Assembly (NCBI GenBank): GCA_000169995.1
Contig: AAZW01000018.1
Coordinates: forward strand, 17,060 to 81,059
Length of the DNA: 64,000 nt
Direction of reading: 5' to 3'
Source of the DNA: Vibrionales bacterium SWAT-3
GTDB taxonomy: Bacteria; Pseudomonadota; Gammaproteobacteria; Enterobacterales; Vibrionaceae
A program made the translations under genes and the position numbers. The notes under the pieces are model-generated. The model saw nothing but the letters and a program-made list of their open reading frames with translations, was not told the origin of the DNA and did not search any database. This document shows positions 29,584 through 38,053 of this stretch, in pieces; positions within the stretch are counted from its first letter, which is position 1, and each line of letters begins with the position of its first letter.

Positions 29584-31208
29584 TGAAATCACATCTTAAG
29601 GATTCCATTCTTTCAAACCTAAGTTTGGGTTGGTGGAACATCTATTTTATCGCAAAAGTGGCTCTTTTCGTTCAAGGGACGATTGACTTCCACCCAATTG
29701 AAAACTTCGCTTTATTACTATTTATATTACTTCCCGTGACACTGAAACCAATCAATGTAGCTCGCCATCTTATCGCGGTTGTGATAGCTGCTTGGTTACT
29801 GCATTATGATTCTTACCTTCCGCCGCTGGATAGGCTTTGGGCGCAAGTAGGACAACTCGCACAGTTTGAGATTGGATATCTTATTGAGCTAATAGGGCGG
29901 TTTGTTTCAGTTGAAGCACTGCTAGGCTTATTTACGCTATGTGCAGGTTACTACATCCTAAGTAGATTTCTACGTATCTCGGTCTTTGTCGTTATCGCGA
30001 TGCTTTATGTCAGCCTACCAGACAGTCCTGAACCTTCAGTTCAGGTTGTTAGCAATGACTTAACACAAAAAAATGAGTCAACCCTGCCAACGCCGTCGCA
30101 ACCACAAATAACTGAAATAAATGACCAATCCCTGAATAAAATGACTACAAATTTTTTCGAGAATGAAGCGTCTCGTTCTGTCGATTTTAGTCAAAGCAGC
30201 CAAGCATCAGCCCCCTTTGACCTACTATTTTTAAGTATTTGTTCAGTCGCGTGGGACGACATCGAGATTGCAGGGTTAGCAGATCACCCGCTGTTTAAAG
30301 AATTCGACATCATGTTCGACAACTTTAGTGCAGGCACATCATACAGTGGCCCAGCTGTTATTCGTCTATTAAGAGCGAGTTGTGGTCAACAAGAACACAG
30401 CCAGCTGTTCGCATCAGCACCTTCAAACCAATGTTACCTGTTTGATAATCTCAAAAACCTAGGCTTCGAAGAAAACCTATTAATGAACCATAACGGTGTC
30501 TTTGACAGCTTCCTTGAACTAATTAAAAAGGATGGTGACATAGCAGCAGAACTGATGCCTCAGGATGGCTTTAAGCCTTACCAAAAGTCATTTGACGGCT
30601 CTTCAATATTCCGAGACAAACAAGTCCTAGATAACTGGCTACAACAAAGGCTAAACAGCAGTGATGAAAAAGTCGTAGCGTTGTATAACTCGATCTCACT
30701 ACATGATGGCAATCGAATCATAAATTCTAAGTCCAGTACGTCAATTATCAGTTATAAAAAGCGTTTGAAAAACCTGCTTGACGATCTTTATGATTTTTTC
30801 AAACAGCTTGAAGCATCAAAACGTAATATTGTTGTTGCTCTAGTACCTGAACACGGAGCAGGTATGCGGGGCGATAGAATGCAAATACAAGGTATGAGAG
30901 AAATACCAGCCCCTGGTATCGTGCATACTCCAGTAGGCATTAAGATTTTCGGGGAAAATATCAAACGTGACGGAGAGACAATACATGTCACCGCTCCTTC
31001 AAGCTACCTAGCACTCTCGCAATTAGTATCCAATATTCTAGAGGAAGATATCTATAGTGATACACAGTTCAGTCCAAAGAAACTAACTCAAAACTTACCA
31101 GAAACACGCCTCGTAGCCCAAAATTCTGGCTCAACAGTAATTGAAGTCGATGGCAAATATTACGTCACATTAGATGGATCTAGTTGGATTGAATATCCAA
31201 ATAAGTAG
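29583..31208 (+). CDS. bcsG: Cellulose phosphoethanolamine transferase
   Basis: BcsG decorates cellulose with phosphoethanolamine taken from phosphatidylethanolamine. This 541-residue protein has four to five N-terminal membrane helices (about residues 20-150), a Ser/Thr/Gln-rich linker, then an alkaline-phosphatase-fold periplasmic domain. LLFLSICSVAWDDIEIAGL carries the structural Cys, and SAGTSYSGPAVIRLLRASCG contains the nucleophilic Ser in TSYSGPA. VVALVPEHGAGMRGDRMQIQ supplies zinc-binding His. All known catalytic positions appear present. Overlap with bcsF places it in bcsEFG. With the synthase inactive it would have no substrate. Confidence 0.95.
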   Translation: MKSHLKDSILSNLSLGWWNIYFIAKVALFVQGTIDFHPIENFALLLFILLPVTLKPINVARHLIAVVIAAWLLHYDSYLPPLDRLWAQVGQLAQFEIGYLIELIGRFVSVEALLGLFTLCAGYYILSRFLRISVFVVIAMLYVSLPDSPEPSVQVVSNDLTQKNESTLPTPSQPQITEINDQSLNKMTTNFFENEASRSVDFSQSSQASAPFDLLFLSICSVAWDDIEIAGLADHPLFKEFDIMFDNFSAGTSYSGPAVIRLLRASCGQQEHSQLFASAPSNQCYLFDNLKNLGFEENLLMNHNGVFDSFLELIKKDGDIAAELMPQDGFKPYQKSFDGSSIFRDKQVLDNWLQQRLNSSDEKVVALYNSISLHDGNRIINSKSSTSIISYKKRLKNLLDDLYDFFKQLEASKRNIVVALVPEHGAGMRGDRMQIQGMREIPAPGIVHTPVGIKIFGENIKRDGETIHVTAPSSYLALSQLVSNILEEDIYSDTQFSPKKLTQNLPETRLVAQNSGSTVIEVDGKYYVTLDGSSWIEYPNK

Positions 31209-31254
31209 TGGTTAATCAGGCTCTATCATTACCAAAATAGGACGAGTAAGAGGC

Positions 31255-31282
31255 AAGCCAGTGAATCAATCACTGGCTTTTT
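31255..31282. terminator. Terminator after bcsEFG
   Basis: A 10-bp stem (AAGCCAGTGA with TCACTGGCTT), loop ATCAA, then T5. It faces the LysR gene, which ends at 31338 on the other strand. Confidence 0.82.
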
Positions 31283-31337
31283 AATACCTACCAGTTATCG
31301 AATTGCTTAACCTAAATGTGCACCAGCGTACCTCGAC

Positions 31338-32264
31338 CTAGATATTACGAGCATCATGACTTAAGAATGTGGCGTTCTCGATGAGAAAGTCTAAAAAGGT
31401 TTCGGCTTGCAATGAAAGCGCACGGCCTTTGAGAGATTGAACTTTGACCGTCGCTTTAGAGAAGGTCTCTAACTCAGTTGCAACCACTTCAATTTGTCCC
31501 GATTTGATCTCATCAAGCACCGTGAGTTTCGGCATAAAGGTTACGCCTAGGCCTGCCGACACAAAGTTAGTGAGTGCGGTAACAGAGTTAGTTTGAAGCT
31601 TAGGTTGCAAAGTGAGATGAGAGTTTTGTTCGGCCTGCTTTACGAGCCTCCCCATACCTGTCGAGTTGTCGATCAAAGCAATAGAAGCCTCTCTAACATC
31701 TTGCAGTGTCACTGGTGCTTGTTGCGTCGTCAGTATGTGCCCTTTTGGAGCGATTAGCTCTAGAGGATGACTACGCTCGACGTGTGAATGCAGTTTAGGG
31801 TGAGGAGCAGACGCATAGGTAATAGCGAAGTCAATCTGTTGATCTTCCAACATTTTAACGGCATCCAACGCACCCGCAATTTCAATCGATAAATTGATAT
31901 CAGGGTATCGAGCCATGAAGGTCTGCATGGGTTTAGATACCAAGTTTGTGATGAACCCTTCCCCAATCGCGATGCTTACATTGCCTCCCTTAAGGTTTTT
32001 CAACTTGGTTAGGCGAGCCAACACCGCCGTTTCACTGCGAACGATGGAGCGGTAATAGTTCAACAATTCGTTGCCCGCCTCAGTTAGCAGTGATTGACGA
32101 TTATTGCGTTCCCACACCTTCATTTCTGCTTGTGCTTCAAGCTGCGTCAGCATTCGACTCATTGCCGCAGGGTCAACGTTCATCATCTTAGATGCCTTAC
32201 GCAGTGACCCATATTTTGATAACGCATTCAGATACTCAAGCGCACGGAGATTAAAATGATGCAT
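31338..32264 (-). CDS. LysR-family transcriptional regulator
   Basis: A LysR-type regulator of 308 residues from the ATG at 32264 (MHHFNLRALEYLNALSKYGS), chosen because AAGGAAG lies about eight bases upstream; an earlier start at 32291 is open. The helix-turn-helix covers about residues 5-60 (SLRKASKMMNVDPAAMSRML). The co-inducer domain has VSIAIGEGFITNLVSKPMQ and LTNFVSAGLGVTFMPKLTV. The RKASKMMNVDPAAMSR recognition helix resembles regulators beside organic-acid or amine transporters, but I do not recognise a named member. It is oriented like the HAD-TRAP genes upstream yet separated by a terminator. The target is unknown. Confidence 0.88.
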   Translation of the reverse strand: MHHFNLRALEYLNALSKYGSLRKASKMMNVDPAAMSRMLTQLEAQAEMKVWERNNRQSLLTEAGNELLNYYRSIVRSETAVLARLTKLKNLKGGNVSIAIGEGFITNLVSKPMQTFMARYPDINLSIEIAGALDAVKMLEDQQIDFAITYASAPHPKLHSHVERSHPLELIAPKGHILTTQQAPVTLQDVREASIALIDNSTGMGRLVKQAEQNSHLTLQPKLQTNSVTALTNFVSAGLGVTFMPKLTVLDEIKSGQIEVVATELETFSKATVKVQSLKGRALSLQAETFLDFLIENATFLSHDARNI

Positions 32265-32446
32265 GCAACTTCCTTGTGATTCGACAGACACACGGCAAGC
32301 GTCTCACAATTTTCTCATTTGCCCATCTAGGAATTGAGATACCGACACAACAAGTTTGCAAGTTGTGGGCTGAGTCACCAACACAAGTCCTTGAAGAGCG
32401 ATAGGCACGATATAGAAGAAGTATGTATTCGCGCCAAATAAAACAA

Positions 32447-32484
32447 AAACACAGCTCAATTCAACGAAGAAATGAGCTGTGTTT
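32447..32484 (-). terminator. Terminator downstream of the HAD phosphatase gene
   Basis: A 12-bp stem (AAACACAGCTCA with TGAGCTGTGTTT) and 14-base loop. Read on the minus strand it ends in a T-rich stretch, 40 bp past the phosphatase stop. Confidence 0.75.
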
Positions 32485-32523
32485 GATGTTCACTATCGGC
32501 TGTTTGAAGCCGCTAAACTGTCG

Positions 32524-33309
32524 CTATTTTAAAGCAAGCAGCTTATCGACAAATTCAGAGAAACCATACCCACCAGGCTTGCTCATCACCACTGATGGTT
32601 GATGTTCTAGTCGTTCCCAGTAATGCTGAATATTCGCCACACCGACACTGTTAGGCAAAATTTCAAACATGTATTGGTCGTTCATCGAGTCACCAACATA
32701 GCAACTACGCTCGACTATCTCTTGGTCAGATAGTCCCTTCTCTTTGAGAAAAGCGGTCGATGTTGCTTTCTTAGAGTGCTCACCATACCAAGCATTAATG
32801 TGAATGGAGCTTGCTGTAGCGTGTGCACCTAACGCGTGAATCTTAGAGACTATCTCTTCAATAATCGCATCATCGACTTTGGGACGATTTTGACCTATGT
32901 CTATCGCAACTTCACACAAGCGGTACGACTGATCGAGCGTTAAACTGAGCTCTGGGTAATCGCTCAAAATAGCTAAGACTTGTTCTTTCAGTTTGCTCTG
33001 ATTAGCACTGACTTCTGGCAAAGGGATATCAGATCGCAATGTCAGATAACCGTTTTTCTTTTCCATAATGAACGCGCCATTCTCGCCGAGAACCGCATCA
33101 ACAGGCCACAGCTGAGCAATATGATCACACCACCCTGCACATGCGCCCGTTACCGCAACTACTTTTTTCCCTGAATCACGCAGCTTGCTTAACGCAATCA
33201 AGCTTTCAGGAGGCAATTGACCTTGCCACGTTAAGGTGTCATCCACATCGGTTAACACCCAATCTATCTTTTTCCAATTTTGGTTCAATTCATTCGATAC
33301 CGAATTCAT
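32524..33309 (-). CDS. HAD-IIB family phosphatase
   Basis: A 261-residue haloacid-dehalogenase-superfamily phosphatase with a IIB cap (Cof / sucrose-phosphatase / mannosyl-phosphoglycerate-phosphatase type). Motif I is WVLTDVDDTLTWQG with both catalytic Asp near residues 20-22. Motif II is VVAVTGACAG, a conserved Lys lies in HSKKATSTAFL, and motif IV is CYVGDSMNDQYMFEI. The C-terminus VVMSKPGGYGFSEFVDKLL is typical. It is cytoplasmic. It follows the TRAP permease gene by 35 bp, so it is likely co-transcribed with the transporter. It may dephosphorylate something derived from the transported compound; substrate is not predictable. Confidence 0.87.
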   Translation of the reverse strand: MNSVSNELNQNWKKIDWVLTDVDDTLTWQGQLPPESLIALSKLRDSGKKVVAVTGACAGWCDHIAQLWPVDAVLGENGAFIMEKKNGYLTLRSDIPLPEVSANQSKLKEQVLAILSDYPELSLTLDQSYRLCEVAIDIGQNRPKVDDAIIEEIVSKIHALGAHATASSIHINAWYGEHSKKATSTAFLKEKGLSDQEIVERSCYVGDSMNDQYMFEILPNSVGVANIQHYWERLEHQPSVVMSKPGGYGFSEFVDKLLALK

Positions 33310-33344
33310 TTCTACACCTCTAAATAATCAATCACTAAACAGTG

Positions 33345-34628
33345 TTAAAGCAAATTCGGTAAAAACATCACTAAGCTTTCAGAGAAAGTCAGCAACATTA
33401 GAACCGTCAGTAGTGCTAGCAACAACGGAGCCACTTCTCTTACGAAGTCGACCATACGAACTTTTAAAATCGAGCAAACCGTAAACATCATCGAACCAAA
33501 TGGCGGGGTCACACCACCAATCATGATATTCACTATCACGATAATGCCGAAGTGAACCGGGTTAACGCCGAGGTTAAGCACAGCAGGCAGTAGCAATGGT
33601 GTGAGTATTATCATCGCAGCACCACCTTCGATAAACATGCCAACCACTAACAGCAGCACGTTAATCAACAACAGCAAGACGAGCTTGTTGTCTGTCAGCT
33701 CAATCAGAGCCGAAGCAACATTGTGTGGGATCTGCTCTAGCGTCATGTAGTAACCAAAGACCATGGCACCGATAATGATGAACATAACACTACTAGTGCC
33801 CTGCACTGTTTCACGCATGATCAGCGGGATATGGCGGAAACCCAGTTGACGATAAACAAAGATGCCAATAATCGCGCAAAGTAATACTGCAATAGCACCC
33901 GCTTCAGTAGGTGTGAACAAGCAAAAACGCATGCCCAGAATAATGCCGAACGGGATCAACAGTGCCGGAATCGCTTTCAAGAAGTAATGAAAACGCTCTT
34001 TGGCAGAAGCAGGCTCAGAGCGTGACGGTTTGTAACGGCGTTTACGAGCTATGAACGCGATCGTCACCATTAGCGACAGCGCCATCAAAAATGCCGGAAC
34101 GTAACCCGCAATAAACATTTGATGGACTGACACGTTCGCTAATAAAGCAAAGATGATTAGGTTAATACCCGGCGGGATCACAGGGCTGATACTTGATGAG
34201 GCAGCGGTTACCGCAGCCGTGAATGGCAAGTCGTAACCACGCTTGGTCATCTCAGGAGCAAGAATCTTAGACTGCATCGCCGCATCCGCATTGGCAGATC
34301 CAGAGATCCCCCCCATCAGAGTACTCAATGCTACATTCACTTGAGCAAGACCACCGGTTTTGTGACCAATCATCGAGTCAGCAAAGGCGAGTAAGCTCTT
34401 ACTGATCCCCGCATAGTTCATCACCGAACCCACCATGATAAAGAACGGAATAGCCAACAACGGAAAAGACTCAGCAGAGCTAATAAAGCGCTGCATTACC
34501 AAACTCACAGGAATAGAGTCATTGATAAAAAGAAAGTAAACCATCGCCGATGCGATCAGAGAAAACGCGATGGGTATGTTCAATAGAAACAGGACAAACA
34601 GAATAAGGATTGGAAGATAGCTTTCCAT
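33345..34628 (-). CDS. TRAP transporter large permease (DctM)
   Basis: A 427-residue large membrane subunit of a tripartite ATP-independent periplasmic transporter, driven by a sodium or proton gradient. It has about 12 membrane helices starting at MESYLPILILFVLFLLNIPI. Family motifs include FPLLAIPFFIMVGSVMNYAG, MGGISGSANADAAM, AASSSISPVIPPGINLIIFA and MIGGVTPPFGSMMFTVCS. It starts about 10 bases after the small-permease stop. That partner is disrupted by an insertion element just upstream, so polar effects or loss of function of the transporter are likely. The gene itself is complete. Confidence 0.95.
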   Translation of the reverse strand: MESYLPILILFVLFLLNIPIAFSLIASAMVYFLFINDSIPVSLVMQRFISSAESFPLLAIPFFIMVGSVMNYAGISKSLLAFADSMIGHKTGGLAQVNVALSTLMGGISGSANADAAMQSKILAPEMTKRGYDLPFTAAVTAASSSISPVIPPGINLIIFALLANVSVHQMFIAGYVPAFLMALSLMVTIAFIARKRRYKPSRSEPASAKERFHYFLKAIPALLIPFGIILGMRFCLFTPTEAGAIAVLLCAIIGIFVYRQLGFRHIPLIMRETVQGTSSVMFIIIGAMVFGYYMTLEQIPHNVASALIELTDNKLVLLLLINVLLLVVGMFIEGGAAMIILTPLLLPAVLNLGVNPVHFGIIVIVNIMIGGVTPPFGSMMFTVCSILKVRMVDFVREVAPLLLALLTVLMLLTFSESLVMFLPNLL

Positions 34629-34770
34629 AAATCGTACCTACTTAGAAGAGCGCTTTAGAGATGCGACATCGTTCGCGATAAATCGAACGGTGTGGATCGC
34701 CATCAATGAGAAACAAAGCAACAACACGCCATTGATAACGAAATATGAAACACCCATGACCGGCGTTGAT

Positions 34771-34781
34771 ATGACCCCCAC
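34771..34781. repeat. Inverted repeat, distal end of the dctQ element
   Basis: ATGACCCCCAC, the exact reverse complement of 36312-36322. Confidence 0.9.
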
Positions 34782-34859
34782 TGTCAATTAAAAACGTAGA
34801 AGTTTCTGCTCCCTCATTTCAGAGCCTTTGTTCATTTTGGGATAGTGTTACCGCATAGA

Positions 34860-35060
34860 TGAAGCAAAGTAATGTCGTCGGTTCTCATGCTGATATACGT
34901 GGATTGCTCATCGTTTGATGAGTAGAGCCTACCTTACTTGTTCCGTCGTAGCACCTGTCTTCAGTCTATGCTCGTGGTTCAATACAGCCGAAGCTATATT
35001 GCCGTCCTAACGCCGTCGGTGTTTGTGCCACTCCCGATGCTTTATCCAATGCGATAACAC
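34860..35060 (-). ncRNA. Predicted guide RNA region of the dctQ element
   Basis: The non-coding end downstream of the transposase, read on the minus strand. It contains an 8-bp stem closed by a UUCG tetraloop (plus 34981-35000), a hallmark of stable RNA, and a 6-bp hairpin CTCATC/GATGAG (34907-34922). CGGCGTT (plus 35015-35009) is complementary to AACGCCG in the dctQ 3' flank, and AAGGTAG (plus 34935-34929) repeats the dctQ 5' flank. The guides are only 7 nt each and their order differs from the other element, so the guide assignment is tentative. Confidence 0.4.
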
Positions 35061-35071
35061 TAATTCTGTCT

Positions 35072-36238
35072 TCATGCCGGTAAACGAGCGATTCGAGTTC
35101 TAGGATCTACGTCGCTAATGACAACTTCACGCGCAATGGCCCAGATGTAAGCGATCATCTCTCTTGCGATGGCGACCACAACGACATTTCGGTGTTTACC
35201 TTTTTGTAATAGTCGTTGGTAACGACGACATAACCTTTGCTGGGCTTGCCAAGCGATATCAACTATCTCTTTAGGCAGCCCTTCTTGCCTTAGTTGCAGC
35301 TCTACAGATATGTTCGCTTTATGCTTATAGGTGTGTGCGCCTTCAACGAGTAACCGTCTGGCTCGACTGTTGCCACACTTTGTTAAGCTGCCACGACGAG
35401 TTTTACCTCCACTGGAGTTTTCTGTTGGAACAAGCCCAAGGTAAGCCATAAGCTTTCTTGGATGGTCGAACCGCCGTAAGTCACCCAGCTCAGCTATTGT
35501 GCCAAGAGCTACGAGTAACCTAACACCCCGCATAGCTTGAATGGCTTTCACAACAGGATAGTATCGCCAGTTTTTGACCTGATGGAGCAGTTCATTATCG
35601 AGTCGTTGCAGCCGCTGTATCCGCTCATTGATTGTAATGATCATCTCTTGCAAGACGATTTGTTGACTATGGTGAGGAAGAATGAGGTCGGTCAGCCACC
35701 GTAGATGCTTTTTAGACCAGTTATCATTGACCGTCGCTTGGATATTATTGCGAAGAAGAAAGCCTTTGAGTTGGAACTTTGCGTCTTTGAGATCTTTCAT
35801 TGCCGTTTCTCTGGCACGCGAGAGATCTCGAATAGCTTCATCTTCGGCTTCTGGTACATAGATGGGTGTAAGCTCTTCGGCTTTTAACAGCTTGGCGAGC
35901 TTTGCTGCGTCTCGTTTGTCAGTTTTAACTTTATCGCCTGGCTTCTTAGGTATAAGTGATGGAGCGACGACATAGCAGCAGTGTCCAAGGCTCGTAATCA
36001 GGCGATAAGTCCAGTAACCACACGGTCCTGCTTCATAGACAAAGTGCAGAGTGGCTTTTGGATACTTGGATTGCAGTTGTCTGGCTAATTTAATAAGCGC
36101 GGACTTGTTAGATTTAATACGGCCAAGGTGTTGTGGGTTTGCCCCTCGATGTTCTTGTAAAACAGCGACTTGAATAAATGACTTATGCGTATCTAAGCCA
36201 ATGAAAATTATGCTATCTTTACTCATGCTAGCCTCCAA
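35072..36238 (-). CDS. IS110 family transposase (IS1111-type)
   Basis: A 388-residue DEDD transposase. Asp in IIFIGLDTHKSFIQVAV, Glu in LHFVYEAGPCGYWTYRL and two Asp in KVKTDKRDAAKLAKLL form the RuvC-like active site. The C-terminal domain shows IQAMRGVRLLVALGTIAELG and LVPTENSSGGKTRRGSLTKC with the conserved serine. The likely start is MSKDSIIFIGLD, five codons inside the longest frame. All catalytic motifs are present. It belongs to a different subgroup from the bcsA element's transposase, being longer, with GxxxxGS LTKxGN in the C-terminal domain. It faces the same direction as dctQ. Confidence 0.95.
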   Translation of the reverse strand: MEASMSKDSIIFIGLDTHKSFIQVAVLQEHRGANPQHLGRIKSNKSALIKLARQLQSKYPKATLHFVYEAGPCGYWTYRLITSLGHCCYVVAPSLIPKKPGDKVKTDKRDAAKLAKLLKAEELTPIYVPEAEDEAIRDLSRARETAMKDLKDAKFQLKGFLLRNNIQATVNDNWSKKHLRWLTDLILPHHSQQIVLQEMIITINERIQRLQRLDNELLHQVKNWRYYPVVKAIQAMRGVRLLVALGTIAELGDLRRFDHPRKLMAYLGLVPTENSSGGKTRRGSLTKCGNSRARRLLVEGAHTYKHKANISVELQLRQEGLPKEIVDIAWQAQQRLCRRYQRLLQKGKHRNVVVVAIAREMIAYIWAIAREVVISDVDPRTRIARLPA

Positions 36239-36311
36239 ATTTAGTTGTTTGACGCACTAATTATGGCTCTGGCTTAAAGCTAACCCACGATATTGGAGGC
36301 TAGCACCTTTC

Positions 36312-36322
36312 GTGGGGGTCAT
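36312..36322. repeat. Inverted repeat, transposase-proximal end of the dctQ element
   Basis: GTGGGGGTCAT, the exact reverse complement of 34771-34781. Confidence 0.9.
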
Positions 36323-36715
36323 TATGTCTACCTTGTTAGATAGCATGAGATATTGATAGCTCAGTACCGCCATTAAAATGTTCAGAGCCAGTAGGAAAAC
36401 AGAAACACACAATCTAAATGGGATTTTTGCTTTTTCTGGCAACATGGCAACCACCACATCCACCCCCATGTGAAGCTTGTGTTTGTAACAGGAGGTAATC
36501 CCCAAGTAGACAGCCCAAATGAAGCAAATAACCGACAGCTCTTCACTCCATGGGACAACAAAGCCAAATCCATAACGCAAGACGACGTTAACGATAACAA
36601 CCAAAACGGTGATCGAAATAGCGATAGAAGCGAGGATTTCTTCAATATTTTTCAATAAAAACAAAAGACTTCTCCAACGAAATACCTAATACAACGTGGG
36701 TATTTCAGGAATAAA

Positions 36716-36738
36716 ACGGCCTAAAGTAGTTAGGCCGT
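36716..36738 (-). terminator. Intercistronic hairpin between dctP and dctQ
   Basis: A 9-bp stem (ACGGCCTAA with TTAGGCCGT) followed by TTTTAT on the minus strand. It probably acts as a partial terminator that keeps the binding protein in excess over the permeases, a usual arrangement in binding-protein transporters. Confidence 0.6.
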
Positions 36739-36766
36739 AATCATTAACTAATTAATTTCTGCAGGA

Positions 36767-37780
36767 CTACTGTGCCGCTCGGATCGTTTCAAGCTCTTTC
36801 ATGATCGTCGCGTGTATGCCTTCACTCCAGCTTGGGAACTGGTTGTACACATCTGCCGTCAACTGGTTGAACTCTTCAGAATTCACTTCATTGAAGGTAA
36901 CGCCTAGCTCTTCAAGTTTCTGAGTGTATTCAACATCCAGTTTAACTAGCTCAGCAGTGTTAGATTCAGCGCCCGCTTCTAACTCTTCATTGATGATCTG
37001 CTGCTGCTCTGGCGTAAATTTGTCCCAAAGCGTTGGTGAAATGTAGATACCCACTGTACCTAGGAAGTGCTTCGTCAAAGACATGTTCTTTGCTACTTCG
37101 TAGATTTTGGTTGAGTACATCGTCAGGATTGAACCTTCAAGACCGTCAACGACACCTTGTTGAACGCCTGCATAGGTTTCAGGGAATGGAAGAGAAGCTG
37201 GAGCTGCGCCCATTGCTGAAAGCGTGCTAATGAACAGCTGACTTTGTGGAACACGAATACGCATGCCTTTCATGTCTTCAGAGTTCACAATCTCTTTATT
37301 GGTGATCATATGACGGAAACCAAACATGTAGTCAGCATTCAATACTTTGATGCCTTTCTCTTCGGCTTTAGCTTTTAGGCCAGCGACAAATTCAGTGTCC
37401 ATCATCGCTAAGTATTCATCGTAAGTGTTGTACAACATTGGACCAGCAAGTGCTGCAAAGTCAGGTACGTAATCACCTAGGTAAGTCAAATCTTCTACAG
37501 CAACCCAGTTTGCGCCGTTAACCACTTGTTCCAAGTTATCTTTGTATACAGGTAACTGACCACCTGGGAAAACTTTAATGTTTACCGAACCATCGGTTCT
37601 TTCTCTAATTTTGTCGGTCGCTTTGATAAGTTCTTGTGTTAACAACTCATTTTGAGTGAACACAAGGCTCATGTTGATATTGATCGGCTCATCTTTAGCT
37701 TCAGAACCAGCCTTGTCAGCTTCACCACAACCAACAAGCAGCGTTGCCGCCATAATTACTGTACCTAATAGCTTTTTCAT
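36767..37780 (-). CDS. TRAP transporter substrate-binding lipoprotein (DctP)
   Basis: A 337-residue periplasmic binding protein of the DctP family. The N-terminus MKKLLGTVIMAATLLVGCGE carries a lipobox (LVGC), so the protein is predicted to be a lipoprotein, less usual for DctP. Conserved DctP features include VNIKVFPGGQLPVYKDNLEQ, MKGMRIRVPQSQLFISTLSA with the Arg that normally pairs with a substrate carboxylate, and FPETYAGVQQGVVDGLEGS. It is first gene of a dctP-dctQ-dctM-phosphatase operon. The conserved Arg suggests a carboxylate or phosphate-bearing ligand; identity is unknown. Confidence 0.93.
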   Translation of the reverse strand: MKKLLGTVIMAATLLVGCGEADKAGSEAKDEPININMSLVFTQNELLTQELIKATDKIRERTDGSVNIKVFPGGQLPVYKDNLEQVVNGANWVAVEDLTYLGDYVPDFAALAGPMLYNTYDEYLAMMDTEFVAGLKAKAEEKGIKVLNADYMFGFRHMITNKEIVNSEDMKGMRIRVPQSQLFISTLSAMGAAPASLPFPETYAGVQQGVVDGLEGSILTMYSTKIYEVAKNMSLTKHFLGTVGIYISPTLWDKFTPEQQQIINEELEAGAESNTAELVKLDVEYTQKLEELGVTFNEVNSEEFNQLTADVYNQFPSWSEGIHATIMKELETIRAAQ

Positions 37781-37871
37781 TTTTAATCACCTTTATGTGG
37801 CTATCGTTTTCTAAATATAGAGGGTGTTATTAAGTTTTCGTAGAGTATGTGAGTGAATTATTACATTCATA

Positions 37872-37900
37872 TGAACATTAATCTTACCAATTTGAACATT
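37872..37900. promoter_or_regulatory. Direct repeats TGAACATT in the dctP-GDPD spacer
   Basis: TGAACATT occurs at 37872-37879 and 37893-37900, 21 bp apart (two helical turns). A third TGAACAT lies at 38035-38041, just before the phosphodiesterase gene. The first copy adjoins the palindrome TTCATATGAA. Evenly phased repeats in a divergent promoter suggest an operator, possibly for the DeoR-family regulator encoded at 38768. Confidence 0.4.
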
Positions 37901-38053
37901 GTGAGTATAAGGTCTCACTATTGTATAAACTCTGTACAACACCTTTAAGCTAGCTCTCATTTAAAAAAAGTTGATATAGCGGATAGATAATAAATCTGTA
38001 ATAAAGTAGAGCTACTGTTTCCTGAATTTTCAAATGAACATCGAGATTGAATT

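Larger units (their letters stand above)
34768..36326 (-). mobile_element. IS110 family (IS1111-type) element inside dctQ
   Basis: An element of about 1.56 kb with one transposase gene. Perfect 11-bp inverted repeats ATGACCCCCAC (34771-34781) and GTGGGGGTCAT (36312-36322) mark the ends. Exact tips are ambiguous by about four bases: placing them 3-4 bases outside the repeats restores VETPV in dctQ, and placing them at the repeats restores VDISTPV. The long non-coding end (about 300 bp) is downstream of the transposase, as in the IS1111 group. No clear target duplication. Confidence 0.9.
34638..36664 (-). pseudogene. TRAP transporter small permease (DctQ), split by an IS
   Basis: The small membrane subunit (four helices) that holds the DctP-DctM transporter together. 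The 5' part at 36664 starts MFLLKNIEEILASIAISITV and contains VVNVVLRYGFGFVVPWSEEL and GITSCYKHKLHMGVDV, typical of DctQ, up to YQYLMLSNKV. There the insertion element intervenes. The 3' part reads TPVMGVSYFVINGVLLLC and continues to a TAG at 34640-34638, 10 bases before dctM. Removing the element restores one frame of about 160 residues. The uninterrupted N-terminal frame would add about 20 element-encoded residues. The transporter should be inactive. Confidence 0.92.

Noticed and set aside
23259..36326. The two insertion elements as a composite transposon
   Set aside because: The transposases and terminal repeats are different, each has its own target, and the DNA between is ordinary chromosomal cargo with bcs and TRAP genes continuing on both sides.
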